NCBI RefSeq assembly: GCF_964340395.1
Contig: NC_135556.1
Span: 23,333,223-23,397,222 of the forward strand
Origin: Glandiceps talaboti
Lineage: Eukaryota; Hemichordata; Enteropneusta; Spengelidae
Length of the DNA stretch: 64,000 bases
Direction: 5' to 3'
In this document: positions 52,201 to 59,590 of the stretch, one piece after another
How the letters are laid out: the number at the start of each line of letters is the position of its first letter
Position numbering within the stretch: the first letter of the stretch is position 1
Position numbers and translations under genes: made by a program
The notes under the pieces: model-generated
Database searches by the model: none
What the model was told of the DNA's origin: nothing
What the model saw: the letters and a program-made list of their open reading frames with translations, nothing else

Positions 52201-55200
52201 GCTCTACATGCCTGTAAACTGTGTGACTGCTGATCAGAACTAAAAAGTCTGGTTTGAAAGCCTCCACATGTCATTGGTCTTGTATGCCCATGTGACACAC
52301 ATGTGACATTGGAGGAGTCTATTCACTCAACCAATAGCATCAAAGGGTGAATGCGATTGGATATATTGATCATGCTGGCTAAAGTGTGGGATAAAGGCGT
52401 TTTAAGCTAACTTATAGAATAACATGGTATAGAGTGTAGTGGCTCTTAACAACTAGCAAACTCTTTAAGTTGTCCAAGCATTTGTTAAATCTGCCTCTAG
52501 TATTTCCAGCAACAAAAGTTTTACAAAGAATTTATGTCTTACCAGGAATGAAGGGAATTTTCCTGTGGACATCACCAAGTCCTAATTTTCAGAACATTTG
52601 CAATCAAGTTGTATTGAAAATTAGAAATTTGCTGCCTGAAGTACAAGAGAAATTCGTAGGAAAACTACACTGCACTCTAAATGTACATTTGCTTGAACAA
52701 CTTAAAGCAGGAGTTATAGTAATTAGCATATGGTGTGGCTTACTTATTAGCATTAAATTAGTATATTAATACTAAAATTAGCATACTAGCTTGGTTTCGC
52801 ATATGTTGTCTGCTAATATGGTGACCTAACAGCAGTGCGCTCTCTAAGCCAATTTGATATGCCACTGACGCACATGATTTCTAGTGACATACCAAAATTT
52901 GGTGTTCCCCATCTCTTCTATGTGGTGAAATAACAGTTTTTTGTCATTTTGTCTCGCAACAAAATTTGGCTTTCATGAGAGGGCACACTGCCTAACAGTA
53001 ATGACAATGTCTTAGGGTCACAGTACTTGGGCCTTGAAAAGGAAAGGTGTGACATGTAACATGCAAAGCTGTTAACAATGTGTGAAGTTAACTTTGCTAA
53101 AATACTGCAGATGTTTTTGCTATGTTAATTCCTCAAATAACTGTAGAGTGACATTCATGGTTGCTGTGTATAATAAATATAGATTTAATATTAACTAGGT
53201 GTTGTGTGTGTTATGTGTGACTGGACACTTTTTGTACCCTGCATGCACGGCTGCAAATACCTGCCAAGTTGTCATCATATGTGCATGTTATTATTAATTA
53301 ACTTGCAATTACACACAGTAAAAATACACATTTAAGCTAACCAAGTTTTTTAAACATTTTTTTTTTAAATTATTATTTTTTTTGGTCATATATTTTTTTG
53401 TTTGTCTCCAAGTATGGTAATCACTGGCAATATTTTTGTTTGTTAATATTTGTTTATATTTTAGCTGTTACTACTACCACCACTAAGTCTGCTACTACTA
53501 CCACTCGTACTACTACCAGCACTACACAGCCTGGGAACAAAGTGGAGCTAAAGCTACGTCAGTTTGCATGGCAAAAACTGTAATGATATAACACCCAATA
53601 TTAAACGACAGTACTTAAATGGTACCTATGGTCTCCTTGTTTGAATGGAGTGCTCATATAGTGTAATTTAGATTTTAACATTATGTAATGGACTAAGGTT
53701 TACTATAATTTTTTTTTGAGGTTAAACTAACTGACTAACCATAATTGTTCTGTGTTTTAGCAACTGTTATGTAATGTGTGTTATGTTCTGTATTGCCCAC
53801 CTCTTCAAAACCCTGTAGCTAGCTCACTGGTGATTGCCATATAATGTATACCATGATTCAGGGCATTATGCCTCATATGATTGAGGGCGCTGTTTACATC
53901 GGAGTCTTCATATGGGATTTTTGATTCTGATTTCCTTGATTAAGCTGCCCTTGAAGACACTTGCATAGTTAGCATGCCCTACATGATTGATGTGATTGGT
54001 GGAAATTATTCCAGTATAGTAATTTATTACGTCGACTTACACATGAAGCTACAACGTTATCCAGATTGGCTAGTATGAGAAAACTTTTTCAACTGGCCAT
54101 CAAGTTGTCATGCGGGTGTATGCTACATAACCGTGAAAAATCAACTTTTTATGAAGCACACATAAATAGCAACCTAACTCATGAAAAGGTGTATGTATTT
54201 CCAATGGTGACGATCATTGTCAGGAGGTAATGAGGTGTGCAGAAATAAATCATATATTTGTGATAATTTACAAAATTCCTTGTATGCAGCGAAAAATTGT
54301 GGTACAGGTCGGAGTACCCCAAAGGTTGTAAGTAAAGTAAACTTCATCTTACTTGGAAGGTATTTATCTGTAATTGTTCAATGATATTGTCAACTATTGA
54401 TGGAGATAGTTATTTCAGCATTTAAAATATCCCTTCTCATATCAGTGGTTAAAGCAATTTGTCCTTACCCATAACTCTGTTGTTGACATCCATTTTTCAC
54501 TGACACCTGTCCTATCCCCACCCCACCCCTCCTAACATTGCAGAGTGCACTGTATTAACAGTATTTGAAGTACTAAAGACAAAGAACAGCAAAAGTGAAA
54601 ATTGTGTTAACTCCACAGGATCTCTTTGTTGTTGCTTTTTTTTCATCTCTATTTCAGTTTGTATTGATTTGCTGTTATCTTCTAGTAGTACTATTGTGTG
54701 TAGGCGTAAAGTATAAAAATAAAATACTATTATTCGTATTCTGAAATAACGAGAAGTCATTCCACTGAATTGTCTATTCAAGGCATGACAAAATGTACCA
54801 TTATATATATCTGAAATGTGATTGGTTCAAAGTTTATAACTACATTTGCATATTTGTTAATGATTGGTTGAATGTGTACAATTGTATGTGCATATTTGTT
54901 AATGATTGGTTCAAAGTTTCAAACTTGGTTAATGGATGTCTGTCAACCAATTAGCAACATGTCAGTTGTCATATGGTCCATATAGGGTAACTGATTGGAA
55001 GAATCATAATCTTATATTCTTAATTTTGATGAAAGTTCAATCCTTTTATCAAAAGTGCATTTGTAGTCATGAATCCTAACAGTATTTACCCAAATAAGTA
55101 CAGTATATACTGCCTATCAAATGAAAATGTCTACCCACAGTTAAAACCGTTTTTAGAGGCAAATTCCAAACGTTTACTGATGTCTTGTTAGCATTGTCAG

Positions 55201-55913
55201 GGATATACTACAGTGGGCTGACAATGCTGATAAGATGGACATTTGGGATTCACTTCCGTAACGTTTGTTTGGTTCTGTGAGAAGAAATTTTTATTTAATA
55301 CTGTGAACCCAGATCCGGAGTCCATGATTACTTATGCTCATATGTACTGCCTATTTCCCCCATCTAGGGGTGTAATATAATTATAAATGTAAAAAATAGC
55401 AATTTATAGTTGTTCTCTTATAATTTATATAATTTACATGTATATTTGAATAATAAATACACATGTACAGTTACATAATTATTTATTCTTTAAAGCATTA
55501 AAATGGCACTGTTTTAATGTAAGAAATATTTACATGCAGTTTTAATTAAAGAAGTTTGTAATGTAAAGTTATAAATTTTGCAGTGTGTGTTTTAGTAAGA
55601 CAGTAGACTGAACTATTGATAGCAGTGTGTGTAGCTAAGGTAAGACTACACACCCAGCAATGAATAAGTCAGTGCCTACTATTTCAGCAACTACACCTGA
55701 CAGTCCTACCCTGTGTCTAATACTGTGTTGATTTCTCCTCTTTTGTCAACAGGTGACATGTTTGCACATCATCGTAGCCGACCAGAGTCTGATTTTGAAA
55801 TAGCCCCTGTTGGTGTTCCCATGACAGTAGCGGCCAAGGCTAGGATGACTGAAAGGACTGAAAGTGTGCCAGCACACGAATTCAACATCAAACATCCTAA
55901 GCCTTTCCGCTAA
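11726..55913 (+). CDS. NSUN7: NSUN7-like putative RNA m5C methyltransferase (10-exon CDS span)
   Basis: This is the span of a spliced coding sequence: 11726-12095, 36422-36480, 45844-46127, 46478-46661, 46887-47097, 47571-47714, 48418-48519, 48751-48998, 49583-49937 and 55753-55913. The parts total 2118 nt, in phase throughout, for 705 residues; human NSUN7 has 718. The order of conserved blocks matches NSUN7: an LAFSTLKY helix, the MQDRRF block, the LPVYAWVN block, PHSVKALL, a degenerate SAM loop near residue 325, the motif IV region TPPCSHSG (Cys400), the motif VI region YCTHS (His463), ARAKAKGL, and a basic tail. The family uses SAM to methylate cytosine C5 in RNA. Mammalian NSUN7 is testis-enriched and linked to sperm motility; its substrate is poorly defined. 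The oddity is His463 where the family has the catalytic cysteine, so enzymatic activity is doubtful. I am confident of orthology; the exact start and alternative 3' ends are less certain. Confidence 0.9.
12860..12900. repeat. Short TC-rich microsatellite
   Basis: A short run of TCTC repeats lies in intron 1, within AT-rich sequence. Confidence 0.6.
13600..13925. repeat. Degenerate tandem repeat, about 3 units
   Basis: Segments such as CAGTGGGATAGGTGTACATT, GGTGTTCAGATGCTGAGATT and TAGTCAGT recur at about 13620-13740, 13750-13820 and 13795-13920 with many substitutions. It looks like an old tandem array. Confidence 0.55.
14592..14706. repeat. Tandem duplication of about 57 bp
   Basis: GTGGGAAACACTAAGTGAAC followed by a TTTTCATTCAAATTTTATCC-like stretch and TTTTAGCACT occurs twice in tandem with few differences. 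Confidence 0.85.
17751..17842. repeat. A-rich AAAAT/AAAT microsatellite
   Basis: AAAATA and AAAT units run after a poly-A tract. The preceding CTCCTCCCCC may be a mutated transposon tail, but no element is recognisable upstream. Confidence 0.9.
19268..19313 (+). repeat. G-rich tract with quadruplex potential
   Basis: Repeated GTGGGT and GGGGGTGGGG units give at least six runs of three or more Gs separated by one to three bases, on the coding strand of intron 1. Confidence 0.7.
21388..21433. repeat. Adjacent poly-C and poly-A tract
   Basis: A run of Cs is followed immediately by a long run of As. This is low-complexity sequence; frames on the minus strand rich in Phe and Gly across it are artefacts. 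Confidence 0.9.
23278..23935. repeat. Composite microsatellite block (GA, GTGA, GTGG, CAGA, CAGCA/CAGTA)
   Basis: Successive arrays run without break: GA dinucleotides to about 23362, GTGA, then GTGG from about 23400 to 23431, GTGA again to about 23472, CAGA/GACA to about 23530, two copies of a GGCAGGCAGGCAAGGAGACA-type unit, then pentanucleotides of CAGCA, CAGTA and TGTGC to about 23930. The pentanucleotide zone carries both orientations and can fold back. Six-frame readings across it are low-complexity artefacts. Confidence 0.95.
24877..24890. promoter_or_regulatory. X-box-like RFX palindrome
   Basis: GTTACCATGGAAAC closely fits the RFX X-box half-site pattern (GTNNCC AT RGNAAC). RFX factors drive ciliary and spermatogenesis genes. 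Its position deep in intron 1 makes function uncertain; matches also arise by chance. Confidence 0.35.
25799..25988. repeat. Two tandem units each with CTAGGGAGT/ACTCCCTAG ends
   Basis: GCTAGGGAGT at 25799 pairs with ACTCCCTAGC at 25846, and CTAGGGAGT at 25942 with ACTCCCTAGC at 25977. Both units are followed by TTGACTACAAATG or TTGACTGCAAATG and TATCTAT. This is a duplicated short foldback sequence. Confidence 0.7.
28220..28280. repeat. TGACA pentanucleotide array, about 12 copies
   Basis: About twelve uninterrupted copies of ACATG (equivalently TGACA) lie in intron 1. Confidence 0.95.
31590..31668. repeat. CA dinucleotide microsatellite
   Basis: About 35 uninterrupted CA units are preceded by an interrupted CA stretch. 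Confidence 0.97.
32750..33445. repeat. Degenerate GGGCATTTATATGG repeats
   Basis: Variants of ACTACAGGGCATTTATATGG, each followed by CTTCCAATTTCAATGCTAA-like sequence, recur at irregular 35-50 bp spacing, interrupted by an AAT microsatellite at 33016-33043 and other unique sequence. It reads as an old, decayed tandem array. Confidence 0.6.
35499..35690. repeat. Minisatellite of about 72-78 bp, 2.5 copies
   Basis: Units start CAATGACTA, contain CTATATACTATGC and GGTGGTTTTACCCAAAGATG, and begin at 35499, 35577 and 35649; the last is partial. The units are richer in CpG than the surroundings. Frames open on both strands here are repeat artefacts. Confidence 0.9.
36422..36480 (+). CDS. NSUN7: NSUN7 exon 2 (residues 124-143)
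   Basis: This 59 bp exon is too short for open-frame listing but fits precisely. The acceptor is a long pyrimidine tract ending in CAG and the donor is GTAAGT directly after ACA. Joined to exon 1 it completes a Tyr codon and reads YQALLEDIMLDSGYYAYYST. This parallels the human segment where the LKY helix continues into a DILETILIDS-type helix. It exits in phase 0, matching exon 3. It lies isolated between introns of 24.3 kb and 9.4 kb, so gene predictors could easily miss it. Confidence 0.88.
37300..37575. repeat. ACAAC/ACAGC pentanucleotide array
   Basis: Around 50 units of ACAAC, with ACAGC variants clustered near 37315-37350 and 37425-37445. It is the same repeat class as the CAGCA zone at 23.6 kb. 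Minus-strand Cys/Val-rich frames are artefacts. Confidence 0.95.
41725..42300. repeat. Degenerate repeats of about 110-120 bp
   Basis: GACCTTTCTCAGTGGTTGTC at about 41731 recurs as GACCTTTTCTCAGTGGTTGT at about 41902. Motifs like GTTGATATCA, AAGAACGGAAATTCTAG and GTAGATATCACTTTC recur further on with heavy divergence. Confidence 0.5.
44201..44409. mobile_element. Foldback MITE with about 60 bp terminal inverted repeats
   Basis: The left arm (44201-44264) contains ATCTATCCTGCTGGACGTGC and TGTTGTTTTGAATGGCAACA. The right arm (44348-44409) is its inverted copy with few mismatches. The arms enclose about 80 bp that itself includes CAGGTGGTTGGTGACACCTG, partly palindromic. There is no coding capacity. 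A target duplication is not evident, so the superfamily is open. Confidence 0.8.
45844..46127 (+). CDS. NSUN7: NSUN7 exon 3 (residues 144-238)
   Basis: The acceptor TTGATTTCAG precedes an open frame starting PDESHALTMVILQDMQDRRF. This corresponds to the family block ending in YDFQDRKF. It continues through a DVEDDLLAYKTKLNAALAKN helix, then AASIEYLLPDNVR and VVLPVYAWVN, all closely matching NSUN7 blocks such as LSIYHILPETVR and LPLYAWIN. The donor is AAGCAAG|GTGAGA, leaving two bases of a codon completed by exon 4. This region precedes the Rossmann-fold core and in this family contributes to RNA binding. Confidence 0.93.
46478..46661 (+). CDS. NSUN7: NSUN7 exon 4 (residues 238-299)
   Basis: The acceptor ATTATTTCCCAG and the donor CAA|GTAAGT bound a frame reading VQTVIDSLKEEGFVQVNSI, then HFALDTQCKDVLVFHADLRD, and ending KNYYLILQ. 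It parallels the NSUN7 region with NNLKRRGY, FAVDQHCYDVLIFPSHLKND and DYKLIFQ. The exon starts in phase 2 and ends in phase 0. The next intron contains a TG microsatellite. Confidence 0.93.
46746..46796. repeat. TG dinucleotide microsatellite in NSUN7 intron 4
   Basis: About 25 uninterrupted TG units occur in the 225 bp intron between exons 4 and 5, filling almost a quarter of it. Confidence 0.97.
46887..47097 (+). CDS. NSUN7: NSUN7 exon 5, SAM-binding loop region (residues 300-370)
   Basis: After the acceptor ATCCATAG the frame reads DKASCFGPHSVKALL, matching the NSUN7 DKSRSLAVHSVKALL block. It goes on to IGSGKITAHMSSLM at residues 325-338, the position of motif I (CAAPGGKTxH in active enzymes). 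Here a Gly-Ser-Gly-Lys core and a conserved-position His remain, although the Ala-Pro-Gly-Gly signature is lost. YAFGVTSPAHRDTLKD follows. The donor, CAAA|GTATCC, is weaker than the others but is the only nearby one in the phase needed to join exon 6. Confidence 0.88.
47571..47714 (+). CDS. NSUN7: NSUN7 exon 6 with motif IV (residues 370-418)
   Basis: The acceptor CATGTGTTAG gives NVRIVEDNFLEV, parallel to the NSUN7 block KNIEILHEKF. VKVVLLTPPCSHSGITDPVDYML follows, with Cys400 of motif IV (PCSG in active family members) retained within PPCSHSG. Motif IV cysteine assists product release in RNA m5C methyltransferases. The donor GAAG|GTAAAA leaves one base. Confidence 0.92.
47800..47922 (-). 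mobile_element. SINE 3' fragment, minus strand
   Basis: Read on the minus strand, TCAGTTTGACTCTACC, then GCAGGTTTTCCC and a tail with GACAAATAAATAAA match the body and tail of the SINE at 9765. The tRNA head is absent. It lies in NSUN7 intron 6. Confidence 0.65.
48418..48519 (+). CDS. NSUN7: NSUN7 exon 7 (residues 418-452)
   Basis: This 102 bp exon lies between acceptor TTTGATTTCAG and donor GAAAT|GTAAGT. It encodes DASILQDLSKGGVDDDKLDE, then LIAIQMEYLKHAMK. It matches the NSUN7 stretch containing SQGGISVDKL and EQLTHAMK closely, including the helix before motif VI. It is in phase 1 at both ends. Confidence 0.92.
48751..48998 (+). CDS. NSUN7: NSUN7 exon 8 with altered motif VI (residues 452-534)
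   Basis: The acceptor TCTGTTCCAG and the donor GGGAG|GTAAGG bound this exon. It reads FSRVQAVIYCTHS, then EENESVV, YRITPPTLPV and GCFVAVATRE. These match NSUN7 blocks AQAVVYCTCSV, EENEAVV, YRLSPPVLPL and GCFLSILTRE. Motif VI should carry Thr-Cys-Ser, where the Cys attacks cytosine C6. Here the codon at 48783-48785 is CAT (His463). A Cys remains at 461, two residues earlier, and is also present in the human protein. The exon ends in phase 0 into the tail exon. Confidence 0.93.
49190..49345. repeat. TA and CATA microsatellite in NSUN7 intron 8
   Basis: A TA run is followed by CACATATA and then about 22 CATA units, ending in CACATA. Minus-strand Tyr/Val/Cys-rich frames are artefacts. Confidence 0.95.
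49583..49937 (+). CDS. NSUN7: NSUN7 exon 9, basic C-terminal tail (residues 535-653)
   Basis: After acceptor TTGTGCAG the frame reads ATPDEQLTAADIIARAKAKGLMG. The ARAKAKGLMG part matches the ARAAAKGLLDG motif that follows the catalytic domain in NSUN7. A Ser/Gly linker, a KRKKK cluster at residues 579-583, and an Arg/Lys/Ser-rich, probably disordered tail follow, a plausible nuclear or nucleic-acid-binding segment. I place the donor at GCAA|GTAAGG; one base remains, which fits the terminal exon at 55753. Without splicing the frame would stop three codons later at 49946-49948, a possible intron-retention end. Confidence 0.9.
50110..50337. repeat. 71 bp tandem repeat, about 3.2 copies
   Basis: Units begin TTCTGTTCCTTTGTTCTGCG and include ACATGTCTGTAACTCAAAGT, starting at about 50110, 50181, 50252 and 50323 (partial). 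Copies are nearly identical, so expansion is recent. A strong polypyrimidine-CAG acceptor lies just upstream at 50081, but any frame from it stops quickly in the required phase. Confidence 0.92.
50745..50942 (+). CDS. Candidate alternative terminal exon in NSUN7 intron 9
   Basis: One frame is open from 50742 to TAG at 50940-50942. It reads RPRSVLGSCRTKAKDESASG, then VVRQALDSTFGSMQPVGAFK, and ends RIAQRSSS. Its composition (Arg/Lys/Ser/Ala/Gly, spread over many codons) looks coding, unlike neighbouring AT-rich frames. The FGSMQPVGAF part loosely resembles FEIAPVGVP in exon 10. The acceptors at 50758, 50779 and 50797 need a phase 2 donor, whereas exon 9 ends in phase 1. A CAG at 50847 would join in phase, giving a shorter tail of about 30 residues. 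An unseen intermediate exon is another option. Confidence 0.45.
   Translation: MHHCRNFIHDCSLVTRPRSVLGSCRTKAKDESASGVVRQALDSTFGSMQPVGAFKVNRIAQRSSS
52833..52990. mobile_element. hAT-like MITE copy C, intact with 8 bp target duplication
   Basis: The ends are CAGTGCGCTCTCT and AGAGGGCACACTG, inverted repeats of about 13 bp with two mismatches. CCTAACAG occurs on both flanks (52825-52832 and 52991-52998), a perfect 8 bp target duplication. The interior matches copy A (2006-2170), including TGACGCACATGATTTCTAGT and CCAAAATTTGGTGTTC. It is noncoding and needed a transposase supplied elsewhere. Confidence 0.88.
53465..53583 (+). CDS. Candidate Thr-rich alternative terminal exon
   Basis: A T-rich tract ending TATATTTTAG precedes a frame in the phase needed by exon 9. 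It starts TVTTTTKSATTTTRTTTS and ends with LKLRQFAWQKL and TAA. An ATTAAA variant poly(A) signal lies at 53600-53605. The Thr run comes from an imperfect ACT repeat, so this could simply be a microsatellite that happens to be open. The non-repetitive last 20 residues make an exon possible but unproven. Confidence 0.3.
54800..54925. repeat. Imperfect duplication around GATTGGTT motifs
   Basis: TGCATATTTGTTAATGATTG occurs twice about 50 bp apart, flanked by GATTGGTTCAAAGTTT copies. Several inverted CCAAT boxes are created as a result. Confidence 0.7.
55155..55250. repeat. Imperfect inverted repeat
   Basis: GCATTGTCAG and CTGACAATGC pair around a 17 bp loop, and the flanks (AATTCCAAACGTTTACTGATG versus GATAAGATGGACATTTGGGATT, reading inwards) continue imperfect pairing. 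It may be a small decayed foldback element just upstream of the last NSUN7 exon. Confidence 0.45.
55753..55913 (+). CDS. NSUN7: NSUN7 terminal exon 10 (residues 653-705)
   Basis: The acceptor TTTTGTCAACAG is followed by two bases that complete a Ser codon with exon 9. The frame then reads GDMFAHHRSRPESDFEIAPV, continues with VPMTVAAKARMTERTESVP and ends HPKPFR before TAA at 55911-55913. Human NSUN7 also ends in a His-Pro-Arg type sequence. Balanced codon use, exact phase and the poly(A) signal 154 nt downstream support this as the main 3' end. Confidence 0.88.
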
Positions 55914-56066
55914 TGCTGCCAACCACTCAAACAGTGACCAGCCTGGTTTGACTGCCTGTTTTTCTAAGCTGTTAAATACAAGCCCCAAATGGACTCTCAG
56001 CTTGCTTTTTTTATTTCATTTCTCTTAATTGCTTGTATTGGTATCTAAAGCTAAGATAAGATTATG

Positions 56067-56072
56067 AATAAA
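56067..56072 (+). terminator. NSUN7: Poly(A) signal AATAAA of NSUN7
   Basis: AATAAA occurs 154 nt after the stop codon, followed by GT- and T-rich sequence. This fits cleavage around 56085-56100 and a short 3' UTR. Later AATAAA copies (for example near 57295) could give longer transcripts. Confidence 0.6.
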
Positions 56073-56099
56073 GTAAACAGATGTTAAGGTGTCTGGTAT

Positions 56100-58814
56100 T
56101 ATACCTCGCTTTATTTTATCCAAATCTGTGTAAGTTTTTCTTCCTTTGTCCTAGCGTTAGCTTCAATTTCTTGATGTGTCTGTTTTCCTAATCTATTCAC
56201 AGCAGCTAGCTTTGCATCTACTCTTGTTTTAAACATCAAAACTGTGCATTTCCATTACATCCCATACCTACTAGCCAGACTCACTTTATTGCCATACCTA
56301 CTCCATCCTCTCGTATTTCACTCAACTCCACAATGAATCTTTTCCCCAGTTATTGGTCTATAGTAATGTATTACCCTTTTTGGTGTGCAATGGTTTCTTT
56401 GGGCAGGCTTTGTATTAAACACCAATTATTTTGCTAGTAAAAACCGTCAATCAAATCATGTTCACTCTGAGAATGGGAATGTCAATCAAAGGTCAAGATG
56501 GAATGCTGTCCAGCAGAAGGAAGATGTCATCAAGTAGTGTGGGCAAGATTTTTTATTAAGAGATTGAGATAATAGGGGGGGGGGGGGGGGGAGGAATCAT
56601 GAAATGGAGAAGTCACAAATCTATGAAACAAAGAACAAAAGATCATTGATGTATGACAGTGTTTTTTTATCAATTTAGTACTGAAGACAGTCCTGTAAAT
56701 CAACTTAGTACTGAAGACAATTTTTCAAAAGTTAGTAATTTGATTAAAATCTGTTAAAGACCACTACAACAACTTAAATAATTGATTACAAAAATAGATT
56801 ATATACTAGATGTAAAAAAAATGGCCAAACAATGCATGTCATTTGAACTTCAAGTCCAAATTTGAAATATTCAAATACTTCCAAAAAACAAAGAAAATGT
56901 GAAATATGAAGGAATTTGCATAGTGAAGAATGTCCCCAATAGTGTGTATAATTGATGGAACAGCAATAAATGATAATTTATTGTGAGGTTGCCATGGTAC
57001 AATCATGATTTTATGACATGTATCAGACTGAGTTTACACTATCAAAGAAATCCCTACAGCCATCAACTTTGCTAACGATGCCAAAACAATCTCTAATGCC
57101 ATCAAAGGCCACATACCAACATTTAACATTATGGATAAATTCAATCATTTTTGTGTATTAAGTATTTTTTGTGAACCTCCTGAGTAAAAAAAAGTTCATA
57201 AACTAGGTGTATGCCACTATTGACTGTTACGGTACTAGTATGAAATGTTGCAAGTCTCAGTGTGAAACAAATCACAGTAAAGTGTTGAATTATCAATAAA
57301 TTTCCCTAATGTTTTCAGTTATGCTATATAATATTTCACAAGTGTTTTGAGTTTTATTTATTGCAAGACGAGGTCTTGTGCCATGCAAGAGTACTGAAAT
57401 CATTCTCAATAAAAAAAGTTGTATGAAAACAGTTTCTACTACATTAAATTATATATTTTCAGAGAAGTTTCAGTCGACTTAGTGCAGTTGTATATCAGAG
57501 ACAAGACACGCAGTGTATTGTAGACATGGAGTACTTTACCTGTATGTATTTTTACAAGACAACCTCAGTATTTTGACAATATGTACTGTACTTGTGCCTA
57601 GAGCAGAAATATTATACATATAAAATTGTTATCAGGAGATGCATGTTCAGAGATTTGGAGTTTTACATTGTAAACAACTTCATGAAATATTTATTTGTCA
57701 CGATAAACTTTGCAGTGGTTGTACTGATTTACAGAATTGCTGTTCTGCAGTTCCTCACCAACAGCGCCCTCTATAGTAAAATGATGATTGACGATTTTAT
57801 GGCCACAGATTTAGATTATAGCGCCCTCAATAGTAAACACTTGCAGGCACATGTAAATATATATCGCCCTCTATGGTGATGGAATCGACTCATAGTATAG
57901 ATGGCCACAATCCCAGAATTACATATTATTCCATTTATTAAGTGTTTAGTTGATATGTTCAATTGTATTATATAAAGTCTATTCTGCCAACATTCAATTA
58001 TTTACAAGTTAAGAGTTTTGAAATAGTTTTTAATGTTTATACATCTCTGATGATAAAATATCTGGCGCAATATGATACACATACATATGTATATTCAAAG
58101 AGTTTGCCAATGAAATAGTGACTAGACTGGTGTTGTATGATTACTTGAAATTTTCACTATTTCTGTAATGCTTTACTTTTCAAGAATCTTGTAGCTAGGT
58201 ATGCAGATGAATTAAAATACAAAAATTAAGTTTGCAACTTTAGAATACCTTTGCTTAGAAGAAGAATTTATGGAAACCAATCAAAACCATTCCTTGCTAT
58301 TGTCAGGGAGTCGACCAATCAGAACTCATATGTGATAGCCAAATGTTCACCAATTCCAATATTTTGATTGGATGAAAAACCAAACATTGTTGATGAATGA
58401 AAATTGACTAATATTTGTCAATACAGAGAAATGGAAAGCTTTAGCAATCATGTGATCTCCTGTTGCCATGGTTACCCATGTATTTGTACTTTGAAGGAAG
58501 AATTCAATTCTCTTCTTGTTTTGTTAGTTATTAAAATGTATAAAAGCAATAAAACTGTTCCAACAAATTTGAATAGAGTTCTGTATATTATCACTATATG
58601 CAATTTGTAATCATTGTAAATGAGATTTCAAATGTCTATGTCCTGTATAAAATAAACTTCATTTATGGTTTGATATGATAACATAGTGTTTGTTTTCTGT
58701 TCACCCTTGTACGGGATGAGAGTCAATGCAGAGCACTATGGCCATAGATTTACCGATTAAAGGTAGACACATGGCAATCCCTCACAGGTAGACACTTCAG
58801 TAATTAAGCTTTTT
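56100..58814. other. Downstream flank, no gene seen
   Basis: There is AT-rich sequence with a 17-base G run at 56575-56591. A 95-codon open frame at 57592-57879 lacks an ATG start and splice context. GCGCCCTC-type motifs recur three times near 57760-57870 (CGCCCTCTATAGTAAA, CGCCCTCAATAGTAAA, CGCCCTCTATGGTG). Nothing else is recognisable. Confidence 0.55.
58462..58475. promoter_or_regulatory. X-box-like RFX palindrome
   Basis: GTTGCCATGGTTAC fits the RFX X-box consensus well. It lies between genes, 2.4 kb beyond the NSUN7 poly(A) signal. Regulatory use is inference. Confidence 0.3.
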
Positions 58815-58920
58815 GTCACTTCTCTTGTAGATGTTGATCTCATGTTAGGCCAGGGGCATGAGGCAACAATTCATGCCCCTGGCCTGATGCAACAACATCA
58901 ACATCTACAAGGGAAGTGAC
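58815..58920. repeat. 106 bp near-perfect palindrome
   Basis: GTCACTTCTCTTGTAGATGT at the left end pairs with ACATCTACAAGGGAAGTGAC at the right end with one mismatch. After a short mismatched internal stretch, AGGCCAGGGGCATGA pairs with TCATGCCCCTGGCCT. Only about 9 bases form the central loop. A hairpin this size is likely a terminal or whole foldback transposon. Confidence 0.85.
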
Positions 58921-59487
58921 AATTTCAATGACGCCGATAATTACCATGGTGATTTTGAGGTGATGAAGATAATGACCAACTGCAAAAGCCTTGCAAATAT
59001 TCCAGCAATAGTCTCTAGTGGTCTTCTCTTAGTCAATACTTCTAAAATTCATCGTAATTACTCTGTAATAATAGTTCCTATAAATATTTGGTTCAAAAAA
59101 TATAAATATTTGTTTCTACAGTCTCTGAAATTCTTGTTTCAACGGATATAATCTCTATAAATTATCTAAATAACAGTTGCGTCGAAGACGTTCAGTTCAA
59201 TTGCTAAATAGACGAACCTCAAAGTTCGAGTTCTATGCGTATTGTGTGAGCAGCATGTGCTTCAATAGCTGAAATAATTCCACTTTTAAAGTGTTGATAA
59301 TACCAGTTATTATATCTACGACGTCTCGCTAGTTTATGTGCTGAGACGTAGTGTAGCATTTGTTTAGGAATTAAAATGATAATAATAATAATAATAGTTT
59401 ACAACTCACGCATTTGTAGCTTTCATCTACTCACGAAGTTGTAGCTGGCTTCCGCTCCACGAAGTTAGAGCTTACTTTCACTCGCGT

Positions 59488-59590
59488 CGAACCAGGGGCA
59501 TGAGGCAACAATTCTGGTGAAACCAAAAAATGATATCCAGGTAATAAAGGCCCAAGTTAGCTATGAGTCACATTTACATACTTACTTCTT
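59488..59590 (+). repeat. Direct repeat, copy 1
   Basis: Starting TCGAACCAGGGGCATGAGGC and ending in CATTTACATACTTACTTC, this block recurs at 60351-60468 with small indels. The core GGGGCATGAGGCAACAATTC also occurs in the palindrome at 58815-58920. Confidence 0.85.

Larger units (their letters stand above)
49938..55752 (+). other. NSUN7: NSUN7 intron 9 (5.8 kb) with candidate alternative exons
   Basis: This is a GT-AG intron between exons 9 and 10. It contains a 71 bp tandem repeat (50110-50337), a coding-like block (about 50745-50942), further acceptor sites followed by open frames in the phase required by exon 9 (51758, 52510, 53465), and an intact hAT-like MITE (52833-52990). The rest shows nothing recognisable. 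Confidence 0.7.

Noticed and set aside
57592-57879. 95-codon plus-strand frame with hydrophobic stretch
   Set aside because: No ATG start, no splice context, and its 3' part is built on repeated CGCCCTC motifs.
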